Source: Clostridiaceae bacterium
GTDB lineage: Bacteria > Bacillota > Clostridia > Monoglobales > Firm-18
Direction of reading: 5' to 3'
Assembly (NCBI GenBank): GCA_012511915.1
Contig: JAAZFB010000135.1
Coordinates: forward strand, 1 to 8,408
DNA: 8,408 nt
Shown: in pieces, positions 6,248-8,408 of the stretch
How positions within the stretch are numbered: position 1 is the stretch's first letter
Layout of the letters: each line of letters begins with the position of its first letter
Translations under genes and position numbers: made by a program
Notes under the pieces: generated by a model
Told to the model about the DNA's origin: nothing
The model's input: the letters and a program-made list of their open reading frames with translations, nothing else
Database searches by the model: none

Positions 6248-7126
6248 ATGATAAAACGAAAACCGTCAGAGGTTTTATTTGATACATGTAATGTAATATT
6301 AATGGTACTTGTAATAATTGTATCGATATATCCGCTGTGGTATGTAACTATAGCATCCTTTAGCAGTACATCGGCAGTTAGCAGCGGAAAGGTGCTGCTT
6401 GTGCCGGTGGATTTTTCGCTAGATGCTTTCAAGCAAATGTGGAGCTATGATGATTATGCAATTTGGCGCTCTTACGGTAATACAATTGTATATTCAGTCG
6501 GCGGAACAGTATTAAGCATGGTGCTTACGATTATAGGGGCATATCCTCTGTCAAAGAAATATCTGAAGGGCAAAAAGTTTCTAACGTGGCTTATCCTTAT
6601 AACGATGTGGTTCGGGCCGGGAATGATGCCCAATTATATTAATATAAGGAATTTGCATCTTTTGGATTCAAGAATAGCTATATTTTTAATTGGTTGTATA
6701 TCTACATTTAATGTTGTGCTTATGCGAACGTTTTTTGAATCAATTCCCGATTCACTTGAAGAGTCTGCAAAATTAGACGGTGCAAGTCATTTCAGAATAT
6801 TGCTTAATATATTTATTCCGCTGTCAGTTCCGGCAATTATGACTATTTCGCTGTACTACTTTGTAGGGCGTTGGAACTCATTCTTTTGGGCAATGCTTAT
6901 ATTGAAAGACAAAGCAAAGATACCACTGCAGGTTGTACTTAAAAAGCTTGTCGTGGAAATGAACGCGGACAACAGTCAGGCGGGTATGATAGATTATATA
7001 ACAACTTCACGGGAAACAATGATATACGCGACAATGGTAATCGCGGTTATGCCTATGATAATATTATATCCATTTATTCAGAAGTATTTTGTAAAGGGAA
7101 TAATGGTAGGTGCAATAAAAGGGTAA
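6248..7126 (+). CDS. ABC sugar transporter permease, YtcP-type
   Basis: This is a 292-residue inner-membrane permease, the second half of the channel, of the YtcP/AlgM2 branch of CUT1 importers. Membrane segments lie near 13-35, 77-100, 111-127, 141-160, 191-207 and 260-278. The EAA loop is degenerate at its first residues but clear: EESAKLDGASHFRILLNIFI (171-190). The C-terminus has the family's typical ending YFVKGIMVGAIKG (280-292). The start is ATG behind AAGGAGG (6231-6237), 10 bases upstream. It lies 24 bases after the first permease and 37 bases before the binding protein gene, with no terminator between, so the three genes are likely co-transcribed. It would pair with the LplB-type subunit to form the translocation pore. 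Confidence 0.93.
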   Translation: MIKRKPSEVLFDTCNVILMVLVIIVSIYPLWYVTIASFSSTSAVSSGKVLLVPVDFSLDAFKQMWSYDDYAIWRSYGNTIVYSVGGTVLSMVLTIIGAYPLSKKYLKGKKFLTWLILITMWFGPGMMPNYINIRNLHLLDSRIAIFLIGCISTFNVVLMRTFFESIPDSLEESAKLDGASHFRILLNIFIPLSVPAIMTISLYYFVGRWNSFFWAMLILKDKAKIPLQVVLKKLVVEMNADNSQAGMIDYITTSRETMIYATMVIAVMPMIILYPFIQKYFVKGIMVGAIKG

Positions 7127-7163
7127 AAATATTTTATAATGTAAAAAGAAAGGAAGGATTTTA

Positions 7164-8408
7164 GTGAACTTCAAAAAAATCACCTCATTGGTTATTGCAA
7201 CGGCAATGACTGTCGCACTTGTTTCAGGGTGTAGTGGCTCAACGACCTCCAATATAGAAACACCGGAGGAGCTTACAATACATATGCACTTTTTTGATTA
7301 TTGTGTATATGATGACGAATGGCCGTTATTCCAGAAAGCGGCGGAGATTACAGGAATCAAGCTTAGGGGTACGGTTTCAGAAACAATATCTAACAGTGGT
7401 CAGGCATACAGTACAATGCTTGTCGAGAACACCCTGCCCGATATTATTCACTACACAACCCCAACGCTGATGACACTTGCGAAGGACGGAGGCTTAATCC
7501 CGCTTGATGACTTGATTGACAAGCACGCGCCCAACATCAAGAAGTTCTTTGAGCAATGCCCGGACGCAAGAATATCCGCCACCGCAACGGATGGTCATAT
7601 TTATTTTATTCCGGGTTCGCTTTCAGGCATAGACGAAAGAGCCATTCCGGCTAAAGGGTGGTTTATACGCCAGGATTGGCTTGATAAATTAGGTCTTGAG
7701 CGTCCGACTACGGTACAGGAGTTTCATGATGTATTGCTTGCATTTAAGCAGCGCGATCCTAATGGAAACGGTGCAGCAGACGAAATACCTTTATTTAAAA
7801 GAGCTGAAGGAATTTCTGACATACTTCAGCTGTTTGACGCTGATAACGGGTGGAGACTTAATAAGGATGGAAAGCTCGTTTTCGGGCAGACTGAGCAAGC
7901 GTATAAAAACGCCATAAGGGAGCTTGCAAAATGGTATAAAGAGGGTATTATTGACCCTGAAATATTTTCAAGAGGTCAGCAGGCGCGTGATCAGCTTTTA
8001 AGCACCGATAAGGGAGGATGTACTCACGATTGGTTTTCCTCCACGGCAAGTTATAATGATAAGTTTGCCGAAAATGCACCGGGGCTGAACTTTATTCCAA
8101 TAACACCCCCAGCGGATATTAACGGAGTCATAAAAGAAAAAGCGGTAAGAGGCTTGATGCATGGTATGGCTTGGGGAATTTCAAAGGATAATAAGTACCC
8201 GGAGGCTACCATTAAATATTTTGATTTTTGGCTGAGTGAGGAAGGCAGAACACTCAACGGTTATGGTGTGGAGGGCTTGCATTACAATGTGGTTGACGGC
8301 GTAAAGGTGTTTACCAATACAGTGCTGAGCGTAAAAGAGGGCGTGTCTACTTATATGAGAAACCAAGGACAGGTCGAGATTGGAACAGTAGGTTCGCTTG
8401 CCGGCGAA
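7164..8408 (+). CDS. Sugar ABC transporter substrate-binding lipoprotein (3' end missing)
   Basis: An open frame of 415 codons without a stop runs off the right edge of the window. The start is GTG at 7164, with AAAGGAAGG (7149-7157) 6 bases upstream. Residues 1-23 form a lipoprotein signal: K4-K5, a hydrophobic stretch, then the lipobox VSGC with Cys23 for lipid attachment, so the mature protein is anchored on the outer face of the membrane. The remainder matches the LplA/AlgQ type of extracellular solute-binding protein, with GWFIRQDWLDKLGLERPTT (165-183) and the loop DPNGNGAADEIP (198-209). D198, N200, N202, D206 and E207 follow the spacing I recall for the calcium site of the alginate-binding AlgQ2. 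It is third in the operon after both permeases and would deliver substrate to them. Family members reach about 500-550 residues, so perhaps a quarter is missing. The ligand is unknown, plausibly an oligosaccharide containing uronic acid. Confidence 0.92.
   Translation, partial: MNFKKITSLVIATAMTVALVSGCSGSTTSNIETPEELTIHMHFFDYCVYDDEWPLFQKAAEITGIKLRGTVSETISNSGQAYSTMLVENTLPDIIHYTTPTLMTLAKDGGLIPLDDLIDKHAPNIKKFFEQCPDARISATATDGHIYFIPGSLSGIDERAIPAKGWFIRQDWLDKLGLERPTTVQEFHDVLLAFKQRDPNGNGAADEIPLFKRAEGISDILQLFDADNGWRLNKDGKLVFGQTEQAYKNAIRELAKWYKEGIIDPEIFSRGQQARDQLLSTDKGGCTHDWFSSTASYNDKFAENAPGLNFIPITPPADINGVIKEKAVRGLMHGMAWGISKDNKYPEATIKYFDFWLSEEGRTLNGYGVEGLHYNVVDGVKVFTNTVLSVKEGVSTYMRNQGQVEIGTVGSLAGE

Noticed and set aside
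7127..7163. Terminator or internal promoter between the second permease and the binding protein gene
   Set aside because: The 37 bases are AT-rich but contain no stable stem and no -35/-10 pair; only the ribosome binding site is clear.
1..8408. CRISPR array, insertion sequence, prophage or toxin-antitoxin module
   Set aside because: I saw no regularly spaced repeats, transposase, integrase or paired small toxin genes; the window is accounted for by metabolic and transport genes.

Overview
The window looks like AT-rich chromosomal DNA from a low-GC, probably anaerobic Firmicute (Clostridia-like). The reasons are purine-rich ribosome binding sites, GTG and TTG starts with good Shine-Dalgarno sequences, an LplB/YtcP-type sugar importer, a membrane-tethered AraC regulator, and a rubrerythrin-like ferritin-fold protein. 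No species can be named from the sequence alone.

Layout. Positions 1-257 hold no convincing gene, only a strong inverted repeat near the left edge. At 258-749 (minus) lies a short di-iron ferritin-like protein with a TTG start. At 750-939 is a gene-poor spacer. At 940-2826 (minus) is a polysaccharide lyase of the PL8 (hyaluronate/chondroitin/xanthan lyase) fold. The catalytic Asn, His, Tyr, Arg, Arg and Glu can all be located, but there is no signal peptide. It overlaps by 4 bases (ATGA) the end of a 733-residue two-transmembrane AraC-family regulator at 2823-5024 (minus). The 206-base divergent control region 5025-5230 carries a good promoter on each strand. It also carries a 21-base-spaced direct repeat touching the -35 of the plus-strand promoter. 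At 5231-6223, 6248-7126 and 7164-8408 (plus) are two ABC sugar permeases and the first 415 residues of their lipoprotein binding protein, which runs off the window.

How the genes may work together (inference). The binding protein and two permeases take up an oligosaccharide. The ATPase is not in the window and may be shared from elsewhere, as is common for this class. The binding protein has a DxNxNxxxDE loop like the calcium site of the alginate-binding protein AlgQ2. The lyase, apparently cytoplasmic, would cleave imported uronic-acid-containing oligosaccharide by beta-elimination. The regulator would sense an extracellular ligand through its outer domain and activate the transport operon from the paired AATTGCC sites. 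The ferritin-like gene is probably a separate unit for iron or peroxide handling. The most interesting proposal is this compact 'import first, lyse inside' locus built around a signal-less PL8 lyase co-expressed with its membrane-bound regulator.
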